A stretch of 39,669 bases of DNA from Deltaproteobacteria bacterium (GTDB taxonomy: Bacteria > Myxococcota_A > UBA9042 > DTJE01 > S145-11), in assembly GCA_015493765.1 (NCBI GenBank), contig WGCQ01000220.1:1-39669 (forward strand). The letters run 5' to 3'. Position 1 is the stretch's first letter; each line of letters starts with the position of its first letter. Shown in pieces: positions 16,825 through 24,855 of this stretch. The position numbers and the translations under genes are program-made. The notes under the pieces are model-generated. The model did not search any database. It had not been told where the DNA came from and worked only from the letters and a program-made list of their open reading frames with translations.

Positions 16825-17987
16825 AAAAGGTAAACTGGCAGTCGTATGAGCGCATAGACAGCAATGACCTCAAGGCCTTGGCAGACCTTACTGATGAGGC
16901 GTTGGGGAATGCCCTGAATGCGGTATTCGGGAGCATTACAGGGGTGCTTGTCAGCCAGGATCCGCCAACCGCGACACAGGCAGGGGATGGAACATATTCG
17001 GTGACCCTGCCGAAAGGCCTGGTGTTCTACTCGGGGGGCACCTTGATTAAACTTGCCAGGGTCTACCAGGTGACAGGCATTGTCCTGGACTCCAACCACA
17101 CCGATGCCTACATCACCCTGGAGATCAATCAGGCCGAGCCCCCCGACGAGTTGCACGCAAAGGAAAACCGGATATTCTGGGACGTACAGCAGGGCAAGGA
17201 GGTGGTTAATCAGGTCCAGACCCAGGTATGGCCTCTGCCTGCCTTTGGCTGGTCCTACCCCATGAAAGTGCCTGTGGGGGTGTATCCCAATATGACTTTT
17301 GTCGACTTTCCACCCGCAAATAGCGTGCTGTACCTCAACTATTCTTCCGGTACTGTAACCACCCAGTGGGTACAGGTCCTGCCCCAGCCTTCTCAGTGCG
17401 GTGTGGACACGGTTAATGCGCTGCTCGGGAAGATCACTACGGCTCTGGGGAATGCAATTCAGAGTGAATGGGACCAGTACAACAATGATAACCTGTTGAC
17501 GGCTGTGTCCTGGAGGTTGAGGGGGGTTATCGTACTTGAACCGGACGATGCCACAAGTTACGGTTTTGGAGGCCAGATAGTGGATGCAGAATGGATTGCT
17601 GCCTACTATGATTCGGCCAATGATGCGTATTACGCACCCGGATGGTCACTGACCTGGCGGGATGCCGGCGTGCCGCAACTACAGGATCCTTCTGCCGATC
17701 CGGCAAACTCATCGTTGTGGACCCCACGGCAACCGCTGGTACTTCCCGTGTTTTCCGATGAACTTGAAAATCCGGATCAACACCTGGGTGGACCGGATGG
17801 TGACCAGTATAGAATAGGAAATGCAAGCAATTTCAATACAGTAAAGAGTGTCCCCAGGATTACCTGGCTGTGGGGAAGCGCAAGCAATGGATACTACAAA
17901 GACCTGAAGGTCTGGGCATGGAAGGAAGGGCAAACGTGCCAGAATCTTCCCTGTTTTCCGGACAAAGTGGTTTTATTCATCTTTTAA
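16821..17987 (+). CDS. Baseplate or tail fibre protein, unknown family
   Basis: A 388-residue protein starting at ATG 16,821, overlapping the J stop by ATGA, with GGAGG upstream. The N-terminal 90 residues (MKKVNWQSYERIDSNDLKAL; GDGTYSVTLPKGLVFYSGG) look like the attachment domain of fibre-like proteins whose bodies vary. The rest is Trp- and Tyr-rich and probably beta-structured (SWRLRGVIVLEPDDATSYGF; PGWSLTWRDAGVPQLQDPS). In P2-type phages the I gene would stand here, but I do not see I-like sequence. Likely roles are fibre or tip protein that binds the host. Confidence 0.55.
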   Translation: MKKVNWQSYERIDSNDLKALADLTDEALGNALNAVFGSITGVLVSQDPPTATQAGDGTYSVTLPKGLVFYSGGTLIKLARVYQVTGIVLDSNHTDAYITLEINQAEPPDELHAKENRIFWDVQQGKEVVNQVQTQVWPLPAFGWSYPMKVPVGVYPNMTFVDFPPANSVLYLNYSSGTVTTQWVQVLPQPSQCGVDTVNALLGKITTALGNAIQSEWDQYNNDNLLTAVSWRLRGVIVLEPDDATSYGFGGQIVDAEWIAAYYDSANDAYYAPGWSLTWRDAGVPQLQDPSADPANSSLWTPRQPLVLPVFSDELENPDQHLGGPDGDQYRIGNASNFNTVKSVPRITWLWGSASNGYYKDLKVWAWKEGQTCQNLPCFPDKVVLFIF

Positions 17988-17996
17988 GGAGGTGAG

Positions 17997-18944
17997 ATGG
18001 TCCAGGCAAATGCCGGAAATGACGTAACTTATGACAGCCCACCGGGGAGCCTGCAGCTTGACGGGACGGCATCAAGCAGCCCTGGCCGACAGATTGTGTC
18101 ATACAAATGGTACATTGTGGACCAGCCTGAAGGGGCAAATGCTGCATTCGATGACGACACATCCAGCAAGCCGACCCTGAGCGGTATTGACAGGCCCGGG
18201 ACATACAGGGTGTTTCTGGTTGTAACGGACGACCTGGGGGACAAAAGCGAGGAAAACCCCTATGAAGCGCCTGAAGCGGCCTTTGCAAATATCATGGTAA
18301 AGACCGCATACAAAGGCCTGGTCATGCCTGCTGCCGGGCAGCGTAACTGGGACAGTTATGTGAATCAGGCTATCAACCAGTTGGACGAGACAGCCAATTA
18401 TGCCGAGACACACAAAATAGAGGACCACCCCAACTGTCAGGCCACAACCACCGAGCTCAATGAACTCACAGGCCACGCAGGAGCGTTCAACGCAGATGCC
18501 ATGCACCGGCACACGCACAGGTGGGTGATGGGTGCCAGGGGGCACAAGGCCGATACAGGGGCGCTTGAAGGGGGACTTGCCAGTGGCGTGTATGCGGCCG
18601 CGCGGGTGGCTGGCACGCTGACCATCAAGCGGGTCGGATACACCATGCTGGATGGTGGCAAACCGGATGATGACAACACAGCACAGTGGCAGTTCGGACT
18701 GTATAAGATTGGGACCACAGAGTTTGAAAGTGCTGCGTGGGCCCAGGCAAACGTAATTGCCACCTTTACACCACAGCCTCCATCCACACCTCATAGTCCC
18801 CTGCAGGGCACTACCGATGCCCTGGATGTGTCTGTTGGGCCTGATGAAATTCTGATTCTGAAGATTGACCAGGTACCCACGGGAACGAACGCCGAAACAG
18901 GAGACGGCCTTGATATCACTATTGAGGCGGAGGCAACCGGATAA
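17997..18944 (+). CDS. PKD-domain tail fibre or tip protein
   Basis: ATG 17,997 follows AAGGAGG (17,987-17,993). The 315-residue product starts with a clear PKD-like domain (about 3-100): VQANAGNDVTYDSPPGSLQL, IVSYKWYIVDQPEGAN and GTYRVFLVVTDDLG. Residues about 115-190 contain a short helical region with several His residues (HKIEDHPNCQA; MHRHTHRWVMGARGHK). The C-terminal half is beta-rich (GTLTIKRVGYTMLDGG; DEILILKIDQVPTG). PKD/Ig-like domains in phage tails often bind surface polysaccharide weakly. The gene follows the fibre-like gene and is likely to be a distal tail component. Confidence 0.6.
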   Translation: MVQANAGNDVTYDSPPGSLQLDGTASSSPGRQIVSYKWYIVDQPEGANAAFDDDTSSKPTLSGIDRPGTYRVFLVVTDDLGDKSEENPYEAPEAAFANIMVKTAYKGLVMPAAGQRNWDSYVNQAINQLDETANYAETHKIEDHPNCQATTTELNELTGHAGAFNADAMHRHTHRWVMGARGHKADTGALEGGLASGVYAAARVAGTLTIKRVGYTMLDGGKPDDDNTAQWQFGLYKIGTTEFESAAWAQANVIATFTPQPPSTPHSPLQGTTDALDVSVGPDEILILKIDQVPTGTNAETGDGLDITIEAEATG

Positions 18945-19372
18945 TGTACGGCAATCCTGAGCACGTGGGCTTTGGTGACCCATCAAGCCTGACAGGGATT
19001 GAGGGCACGCCCGAAGGTTTCGGCAGTCCTCAGCTTACCATGCTGGTCAGGAGCGGCCTGCTCGAGACGGAGGAGACCGGTGGCCAGGTAGTAATCGAGT
19101 CTTCAGCGGACTGGCCGGATGGACCTGTCCGGGTGTTTGCCCAGCCCACTGACACACAGGCTGTTATTGTGCAAAGGGACGAGGCGTTTCAAAATCGCTT
19201 GCTCGTTTATTTGCCCCCTTTGGCACCCGGCCGATATACACTGAAAATCGTTACAAAAAAAGGCTCGGCCGTGCTGTCGAATATCCTGTTTGTTCTGCCT
19301 GACCGGGAACATCCCCAGGTACTCATGTTGAGGGGATTCTTCCCTGCCCCGGTATATCTCCGCATGAATTGA
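18944..19372 (+). CDS. IPT/TIG-like small tail protein, last gene of the module
   Basis: ATG 18,944 overlaps the previous TAA by one base. The 142-residue product has an Ig-like pattern (VRVFAQPTDTQAVIVQRDEA; LLVYLPPLAPGRYTLKIVTKK; AVLSNILFVLPDREH) like IPT/TIG domains. It is the last gene of the late operon. After its stop at 19,372 there is no further phage gene before the tRNA. It could be a tip or fibre accessory protein. The function is not known. Confidence 0.55.
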   Translation: MYGNPEHVGFGDPSSLTGIEGTPEGFGSPQLTMLVRSGLLETEETGGQVVIESSADWPDGPVRVFAQPTDTQAVIVQRDEAFQNRLLVYLPPLAPGRYTLKIVTKKGSAVLSNILFVLPDREHPQVLMLRGFFPAPVYLRMN

Positions 19373-19449
19373 TGAACCACTTTCATCACCCTTTATCTTC
19401 GAATTAATCCGGCAATTCGGGTACTCTGTATTACCCTGACATGACACGT

Positions 19450-19473
19450 TTTTTCCCCAACTTTTTCCCCAAC
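19450..19473 (+). repeat. Tandem 12-bp direct repeat between prophage and tRNA
   Basis: TTTTTCCCCAAC occurs twice in tandem (19,450-19,461 and 19,462-19,473), 126 bp from the tRNA 3' end. Direct repeats of this kind next to an attachment site are often arm-type sites for integrase or excisionase. No coding function is seen. This role is a guess from position. Confidence 0.4.
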
Positions 19474-19550
19474 TACTGCGCACCAACCAATACAAAAGGA
19501 TGCTAAAACCCACTAATTACGTTGCAGGGTGTTTAAGCAAAAAGTGCACG

Positions 19551-19597
19551 AATATCAAGGGTTTTGATTCTATAAGCGTTTGAATTTTCTTGATATT
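19551..19597. repeat. 9-bp inverted repeat next to tRNA-Arg 3' end
   Basis: AATATCAAG (19,551-19,559) and CTTGATATT (19,589-19,597) form perfect inverted arms separated by 29 nt, directly beside the tRNA 3' end. It could be a recombinase site, or a loose stem in the tRNA 3' trailer. It is not a good Rho-independent terminator, as the loop is long and no T run follows on the - strand. Confidence 0.4.
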
Positions 19598-19598
19598 T

Positions 19599-19677
19599 TG
19601 GTGCCCCCGGCAGGATTCGAACCTGCGGCAGACAGGGATTAGGAATCCCCCGCTCTATCCATCTGAGCTACGGGGGC
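19599..19677 (-). tRNA. tRNA-Arg (anticodon CCT), probable prophage attachment site
   Basis: Reading the - strand, the acceptor arms GCCCCCG and CGGGGGC pair perfectly. The D arm is GCTC...GAGC. The anticodon stem GGGGA/TCCCT closes the loop TTCCTAA with anticodon CCT. The T arm is GCAGG-TTCGAAT-CCTGC. The discriminator is A and CCA is encoded (19,599-19,601). The 3' end points toward the prophage, which is the usual arrangement at a tRNA-integrated element. A promoter lies just upstream (19,693-19,719). Confidence 0.95.
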
Positions 19678-19692
19678 CTCAGACAGGGCTTT

Positions 19693-19719
19693 TTTATAAT
19701 AAACGCGTTATTTAGTCAA
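19693..19719 (-). promoter_or_regulatory. Promoter of tRNA-Arg
   Basis: On the - strand TTGACT (19,714-19,719) is followed after 15 nt by TATAAA (19,693-19,698), ending 15 nt before the tRNA 5' end. The spacing is one or two bases short of ideal, but both boxes are good and the position fits a tRNA gene. Confidence 0.55.
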
Positions 19720-19738
19720 GTCCAAAATTTGATTACAA

Positions 19739-20079
19739 ATTACCTGGCTAAATTCGGGAGTCCGGTAATTTGGGTTGTCATTCACCACGATATAGTCACC
19801 AGCGAAATGGGTGTAAAACCAAAAATTATGCACCACCTTAAAACCAGATAAAGTGCACCACTTTGAAGTGGTGTGGTAAGTGGTAAAAAAAGGGGCTCTT
19901 CCGGAATTAGCCTGGGTAATGGATCGGGATTTGAGTTTGATATGCTATGCATATCGGCTGATTGGGTCCCACTGTGGTCCTGACTCCCTGATTGCTCGCC
20001 GGCCTCGGCCTGCCCCGGGTCCCTCGATCAGATTTGGGAGTCGGTTGTTGTTAGCGACTCCCGAATTCAGTCAGGTAAT
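19739..20079. repeat. 341-bp intergenic element with 24-bp imperfect inverted ends
   Basis: The left arm 19,739-19,762 and the right arm 20,056-20,079 are inverted copies that match at 22 of 24 positions (ATTACCTG, then AATTCGGGAGTC in each). The heptamer GGGAGTC recurs in alternating orientation: + at 19,756, - at 19,982, + at 20,036 and - at 20,056. The last two form a hairpin with 8-bp arms GGGAGTCG/CGACTCCC and an 11-nt loop. No convincing gene lies inside. A non-autonomous mobile element or a structured remnant is the likeliest explanation. A related 11-base string GGTAATTTGGG occurs at 19,764, with one change at 20,074, and again at 33,740. Confidence 0.55.
19856..19873. promoter_or_regulatory. 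18-bp dyad, possible operator or transposon relic
   Basis: CACCACTTTGAAGTGGTG has 8-bp perfect arms around a 2-bp centre. It sits inside the 341-bp element. A degenerate half-site-like GTGGTAAGTGGT follows at once. Such a compact dyad is typical of a DNA-binding protein site, but no regulator gene is nearby. Confidence 0.35.
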
Positions 20080-20385
20080 CTGGGCGAAGACCCAATTATT
20101 TCCAGGTAAGGTATAATGTCTGTACTATACCCTATGCTATCATACTAACATGAACATTGGTTGTTACAGGAAATCGAATATTCAAACAAATGGGAACCGG
20201 GAAGATCTGTTCTATCTCTCATTTGGCAAGTCCTGCCAGAATTCGTATGTCTATCTAATGCCACGATCATTTTTTAATCATTATCTCCGGGAAATTTGTG
20301 ATGTATTCATAGCATTTAGAGATATTTCATCTAAGAGATATTACATCTATATACTATACTTTTGTAAATCGTTGTCGGGGGGTAT
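20080..20385 (+). promoter_or_regulatory. Upstream region of the cas operon with candidate promoters
   Basis: This 306-bp stretch holds no convincing gene. TATAAT at 20,112-20,117 lies within a small inverted repeat GGTATA (20,110-20,115)...TATACC (20,126-20,131), which would overlap the start of transcription from that box; no good -35 is visible. A second AT-rich block at about 20,345-20,358 (CTATATACTATAC) lies closer to cas3 and resembles the array promoter's ACTATATACT. The GGGGGG run at about 20,377-20,382 could act as a Shine-Dalgarno site for cas3. Confidence 0.35.
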
Positions 20386-22953
20386 ATGCATTTTAATAAA
20401 CCAAACACACACAGCAAACCGGTACCGGTCGTATCATACAAACGTTGCAAGGCCAAAACAAATCCTGATGGCTCACCCGGTATGACCGTTACCGAGCATT
20501 GCAGGATCGTGGGTGCGGTGGCAGAACAGATCCTGGAACAATTGCCTGGTTGGGTGAAGGGGCTCTTTCCCCAGGGGTCCGTGGCATTGGCCGCTGCACA
20601 TGATGTGGGTAAAATTTCACCCGGATTCCAGAAAAAATATTTCAATACATGGCTGCGTACCGTAAGCCCTGCTCTGGCAAAGATGGATGATGCTAATTTC
20701 GAGCAAAATCATGCGGTTATCAGTGAGGCTGCCCTGATATACTGGTACGCAAAACACGGTCTGGTAAAATGCAACGATTGGGCCCAGGTTGCGGGTTGGC
20801 ATCACGGCAAGCGTCAAAAACCCGATGTATCAACCATTGGACCTGTTCAGACGCCGCAGATATACGGTGGACAGGCATGGGAAAATGAACGCCAGGCCTT
20901 GTTGGAGGATCTGTTTCATACCTTTGGTGAGCCGCCGAATGTTACGCCTGATCTAATTAAAATCCTCGTTGCTTCAGGCCTGGTAACTGCTGCGGATTGG
21001 ATTGGGTCCAATGAAATCTTGTTTCCCGACGGTACGGATACTGAAAATAGGGACCATTTGATGCGTGTTGCGAACAACGCCCTATCAGCAATAGGATGGA
21101 CCCAGCCAAAGGTAAAAAAGGGCATGTCTTTCAAGGAAGTGTTCGGTTTTACACCCAACAGCATCCAAAAAGAGATGACAAACCTGGTAAAAGGACCTGG
21201 CCTGTATATTATCGAGGCCCCCATGGGCATGGGCAAAACCGAGGCGGCCCTGTACGCGGGGTACAGGCTGATGGAAACCGGGCAGGCCAGGGGCCTGTAT
21301 TTCGCGCTGCCCACCAGGTTGACCAGTAACCGTATCCATGACAGGGTGAACCGGTTCCTGAAAAACATCACGGATAAAAATGCCATGCTGATCCACTCGA
21401 CCTCCTGGTTGGAGGGATTGAATGATGCGCATAAAGGCGAAATGCAGGTCGGGCACTCCTGGTTTAACCCCAGGAAACGGGCCTTGTTGTATCCGTTTGG
21501 GGTTGGGACCATTGACCAGGCCCTGTTGTCCGTTTTACGGGTGAAGCATTTTTTCCTGCGCCTGTTCGGCCTGGCCGGCAAGGTCGTGATCCTGGACGAG
21601 GTGCATTCCTACGATATGTACACGGGTACGCTGCTTGACCTGCTGGTGAAACAGTTACTGGGCCTGGGAGCAACCGTGATCATCCTGTCCGCAACGCTGA
21701 CTGCTGAACGCAAAAAGGATTTTACAGGTGTTACGGCATCAAAACTTGATTTTCCACTACTCAGTGTGGCGTCCGATTCAAAGCCCTTGATAGAATCTTC
21801 GGCCCAACCGCCTGCCACAAAGAAAGTTTTATTGAGCCTTACGGATCAGGATGACACTACCGTGGCAAAACAGGCGGTTGCAAAGGCCGCACAGGGTTGC
21901 TGCGTGGTGTGGATACAGGACACGGTTCAGGCAGCGCAGGACGCCTATAACCTGGTAAAGGCCGAAATGTCAGAGGACCAGTTTGAGGTCGGCCTGTTGC
22001 ATTCCAGATTCCCGTTGTACCGCAGGAATGCCATAGAAAACAAGTGGTTACAATTACTGGGCAAGAATGGAAAACGATCTGAAAGAGGTGCCATTTTGAT
22101 TTCCACCCAGGTGGTTGAACAAAGCGTGGACATTGATGCGGATTTCATGATCACGGAAATAGCACCCATGGACATGATTCTTCAACGCATGGGCCGGCTG
22201 TGGAGGCATGAACGAAAACTCCGGCCCGTGGATTACCCAGAGGTGTGGGTGTTGACCAGGGGTGCCGAACATGCGGACAACGCCAGGGAATTCAAAAATC
22301 GGCTGAAATCCATTGGCAAGGTATATGCACCCTACGTGATCTGGCGAACCTTGGAGGTACTGGGCCAACAAACGGATATAGGATTACCCAATGATATTCG
22401 CGCCTTGCTGGCAAGCACTTATGAACAATCCCCAGGAACCGAACCTGACTGGGTAGAACAATTACGGCAGGAACTGGATAAAAACAAAGAGGACCTGCAA
22501 CGCATGGCATTGTCCATGACCGCCCAGGCTTTGCCGGCCCTTGATGACGACGAACGGGCAGCCACCAGGTACAGCACCATCCAATACAATCAGGTCCTAT
22601 TGGTAAGGTCATTTGATACCACTGGTGACAGGGTGGACATTACACTGGCCAGCAGGGACAAGGTCAGCGTGGAACGCGACCAGAGGGACCTTGGGGTCAT
22701 AAAAAAACTTTACGAAAACCTGGTTTCCGTGCCAGCATATTATTTGCCTGACCAGTGTAAGCCCATCGATCAAAAAGATGTGTTAAAAGACTGTTTTTAC
22801 ATGGATGTGTACGTATTAGAGATACACTCGGATGCCCGCTTGACCTGTCCGGGTTTTGGTGATACACCATTAATGTACACCGATGAACGGGGGGTGGAAA
22901 GGGACAATGAATACACCCAAAACACAGGAGATTACGATGAATTTGATTGGTGA
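20386..22953 (+). CDS. cas3: Cas3 helicase-nuclease (type I-E)
   Basis: An 855-residue protein with an N-terminal HD nuclease and an SF2 helicase. HD motifs: H38 (TEHCR), H72-D73 (AAHDVGK), H109 (QNHAV) and H139-H140 (WHHGK). Helicase motifs: Walker A at about 278-286 (APMGMGKTE), DEVH at 404-407, SAT at 435-437, motif V near 573-586 (STQVVEQSVDIDAD) and motif VI at 600-608 (QRMGRLWRH). All key residues are present. Cas3 is recruited by Cascade to a bound target, nicks and then degrades it. It is the first gene of the operon; its end overlaps the cas8e start by 17 nt. Confidence 0.96.
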   Translation: MHFNKPNTHSKPVPVVSYKRCKAKTNPDGSPGMTVTEHCRIVGAVAEQILEQLPGWVKGLFPQGSVALAAAHDVGKISPGFQKKYFNTWLRTVSPALAKMDDANFEQNHAVISEAALIYWYAKHGLVKCNDWAQVAGWHHGKRQKPDVSTIGPVQTPQIYGGQAWENERQALLEDLFHTFGEPPNVTPDLIKILVASGLVTAADWIGSNEILFPDGTDTENRDHLMRVANNALSAIGWTQPKVKKGMSFKEVFGFTPNSIQKEMTNLVKGPGLYIIEAPMGMGKTEAALYAGYRLMETGQARGLYFALPTRLTSNRIHDRVNRFLKNITDKNAMLIHSTSWLEGLNDAHKGEMQVGHSWFNPRKRALLYPFGVGTIDQALLSVLRVKHFFLRLFGLAGKVVILDEVHSYDMYTGTLLDLLVKQLLGLGATVIILSATLTAERKKDFTGVTASKLDFPLLSVASDSKPLIESSAQPPATKKVLLSLTDQDDTTVAKQAVAKAAQGCCVVWIQDTVQAAQDAYNLVKAEMSEDQFEVGLLHSRFPLYRRNAIENKWLQLLGKNGKRSERGAILISTQVVEQSVDIDADFMITEIAPMDMILQRMGRLWRHERKLRPVDYPEVWVLTRGAEHADNAREFKNRLKSIGKVYAPYVIWRTLEVLGQQTDIGLPNDIRALLASTYEQSPGTEPDWVEQLRQELDKNKEDLQRMALSMTAQALPALDDDERAATRYSTIQYNQVLLVRSFDTTGDRVDITLASRDKVSVERDQRDLGVIKKLYENLVSVPAYYLPDQCKPIDQKDVLKDCFYMDVYVLEIHSDARLTCPGFGDTPLMYTDERGVERDNEYTQNTGDYDEFDW

Positions 22954-24367
22954 TCCGTGGATACCTGTTGTCATGTGGGACGGGAAAGCCGTGATGAAGG
23001 GGCTGGCAGCCCTTTTTAAGGACGCGGAATCGATCCATGACCTTGTGATGAATCCCCTGCAGAGAATCGCGATCATGCGCCTGCTGATAGGGATCACCCA
23101 GGCCGCGCTGGATGGTCCCCAGGATGAAGACGATTGGGCCCAATCCAGGGACAGGATCCAATCTGCCGTGCAAAATTATTTGCAAAAACAATGGGATGCG
23201 TTCGAGTTGTTCGGACCAAGGCCCTTTTTGCAGGTGCCCACAACGCAAATCAATGGTATTCAATATAATGCAACCATTGACAAACTGGATTTTACCCTGG
23301 CTTCGGGTAATAACCCGACCTTGTTTGATCACCAGGCAAACGAAGACGGGAGGCAACATTCCCCGGCCTGGCTGGCCCTGAACCTGATTACATACCAGTG
23401 TTTTGACCCTGGAGGGCTGACATCCCAGGTCGAATGGAACGGCATGATGACACAAAGATCAGCCAACCAGGCCCCTTGCGCTGAAGGCTCGATGATCCAC
23501 CTGTTCATACAGCGGGACAACCTGCTGGACACGATCCACATGAACCTTCTGACCAGGGAACTGGTTGCAGCAACAAAACTGGAGTGGGGCAAACCGGTCT
23601 GGGAGATCACATCGGATTATGATGCACTGAAAAACACGTACCTTGGCCGGCTGACGCCTTTGTCCAGGCTGATAGCACTGAAACCTGATTCAACCAGGAT
23701 AATGATTGCAGAGGCAATCAGATTTCCCGGCCTGCCGACAAGGGACCCGTTTGGAACAGTAATAGCCAACAAAAAAGAGGAGTTAACTTATATTGGCATC
23801 CGGGCCGGCCGGCACCCATGGCGAGACCTGCATGCTGTGTTGTCCCTGGGTGGTCAGGGAAAGACCGGAGGTCCCCTGGTCCTGGAACACGTGAACAATC
23901 AGGGCAGTACGATGTTTGAGTTATGGACGGGTGGATTATTCAAATCTAAGGCCAAGTTGTTGGGCACCCCACAATGGATATTCAGAATACATACTACTTG
24001 GCTTGGCAAAAGTATGTTAAATTTGTATGAAAGCGGTGTCAAATTGGCCGATACCTGTGAAATAATGCTGAAAAAGGCTGTAAAGGCTTATGCATCTAAA
24101 CTCACGGCTGAAGCAGGTCCTTTTTCCAAACCCGCTACATCGTACTACTGGTATGCCCTGGATGCCAGGCACGAGGAACTGGAACATGCCGTGGATCAGG
24201 GGTCCCTGGATGAGTGGGAAAAAGCGGTCAGGAGCGTGATGCACCTGGCCTATGAATACGCCTGTCCCCACATTGACGCCAGGCAAATCCAGGCATTTGC
24301 TTGGGGCAGGAAGCATTTGCACTGTAAACTCAGTCAAAATTCCCAAAATGAGGAGGAGGAAGAATGA
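22937..24367 (+). CDS. cas8e: Cas8e (Cse1/CasA), large Cascade subunit
   Basis: The chosen ATG 22,937 has AGGAG at 22,926-22,930 and gives the typical beginning MNLIGDPWIPVVMWDGKAV. An upstream in-frame ATG at 22,883 would add 18 unrelated residues inside cas3. The product has 476 residues, normal for Cse1. Typical segments include FELFGPRPFLQVP and LGGQGKTGGPLVLEH. Cas8e recognises the PAM and recruits Cas3. The gene lies between cas3 and cse2, as in most I-E operons. The following start overlaps by ATGA. Confidence 0.93.
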   Translation: MNLIGDPWIPVVMWDGKAVMKGLAALFKDAESIHDLVMNPLQRIAIMRLLIGITQAALDGPQDEDDWAQSRDRIQSAVQNYLQKQWDAFELFGPRPFLQVPTTQINGIQYNATIDKLDFTLASGNNPTLFDHQANEDGRQHSPAWLALNLITYQCFDPGGLTSQVEWNGMMTQRSANQAPCAEGSMIHLFIQRDNLLDTIHMNLLTRELVAATKLEWGKPVWEITSDYDALKNTYLGRLTPLSRLIALKPDSTRIMIAEAIRFPGLPTRDPFGTVIANKKEELTYIGIRAGRHPWRDLHAVLSLGGQGKTGGPLVLEHVNNQGSTMFELWTGGLFKSKAKLLGTPQWIFRIHTTWLGKSMLNLYESGVKLADTCEIMLKKAVKAYASKLTAEAGPFSKPATSYYWYALDARHEELEHAVDQGSLDEWEKAVRSVMHLAYEYACPHIDARQIQAFAWGRKHLHCKLSQNSQNEEEEE

Positions 24368-24855
24368 AACCAGACCCAAAATATCTTCTCAAACAACTGA
24401 AAGGTCTGCAGGACGACCGTGGCGCAATGGCTGCCCTGCGCAAGGGCTTCAGCAAGGCCACGGAGGTCAGGGCCTGGCCCTATGTGGCCAGGTGGTGTAA
24501 CCTGGAAAACGATAAAGATCGCACCATTGTCCAGTTCATTGCCGCTGCCTATGCCCACCATCCCCAAAATGTTCCACACATGGATATGGGCACTGTGATG
24601 CGAAAGATCGCAACCGGCAGCGGTATGAAACAAAAGGATGCCCTGAATACATTTGAGGGGCGGTTCAGGCGCCTGCTGACGTGTCAGGGTTACGAGGACC
24701 TGTGTAAACTTTTACCCGGCGTAATTATCACGGCATCAAAAAAAGACATTGGTATTGATTACGTCCAATTGTTCAATGACCTGTGGTATTGGAACGACAA
24801 TACCAGGCTGCATTGGGCAGGTTCATACTGGAACGTCAAACAGGAGGACCAGTAA
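24364..24855 (+). CDS. cse2: Cse2 (Cas11/CasB), small Cascade subunit
   Basis: A 163-residue, mainly helical and basic protein that begins at ATG 24,364 with GAGGAGGAAGA just upstream. It carries features of the family: the start KYLLKQLKGLQDDRGAMAALRKGF, the middle SGMKQKDALNTFEGRFRRLL and the end NDLWYWNDNTRLHWAGSYW. Cse2 forms a dimer in Cascade and helps to hold the displaced strand. It lies between cas8e and the cas6e gene, and its last base is shared with the next start codon. Confidence 0.9.
   Translation: MKPDPKYLLKQLKGLQDDRGAMAALRKGFSKATEVRAWPYVARWCNLENDKDRTIVQFIAAAYAHHPQNVPHMDMGTVMRKIATGSGMKQKDALNTFEGRFRRLLTCQGYEDLCKLLPGVIITASKKDIGIDYVQLFNDLWYWNDNTRLHWAGSYWNVKQEDQ

Larger units (their letters stand above)
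1..19598. mobile_element. Prophage, structural (late) module, left part outside window
   Basis: About twenty + strand genes in canonical head-to-tail order (protease, capsid, connectors, sheath, tube, chaperone, tape measure, hub, spike, wedge, fibres) show a contractile-tailed, myovirus-type phage. The genes are tightly packed and mostly overlap, as in a single late operon. The last gene stops at 19,372, and the 3' end of a tRNA-Arg gene lies at 19,599, so the right junction probably lies at the tRNA. Portal, terminase, replication, lysis and integrase genes are not seen here; the first set would lie to the left. Because head genes are present, a complete phage is more likely than a headless tailocin, but whether it is inducible cannot be told. 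Confidence 0.85.

Noticed and set aside
19373-19598. Relic of an integrase in the space before tRNA-Arg
   Set aside because: A - strand frame reading through the tandem repeat gives no integrase motif that I can recognise; the repeat alone explains the pattern.
19880-20116. 78-residue + strand frame in the 341-bp element
   Set aside because: It spans the inverted repeats and hairpin, and has no recognisable family. The inverted repeats explain the sequence better.
20150-20485. 111-residue + strand frame before and into cas3
   Set aside because: It has no clear ribosome site, low-complexity AT-rich sequence, and runs into cas3 in another frame.
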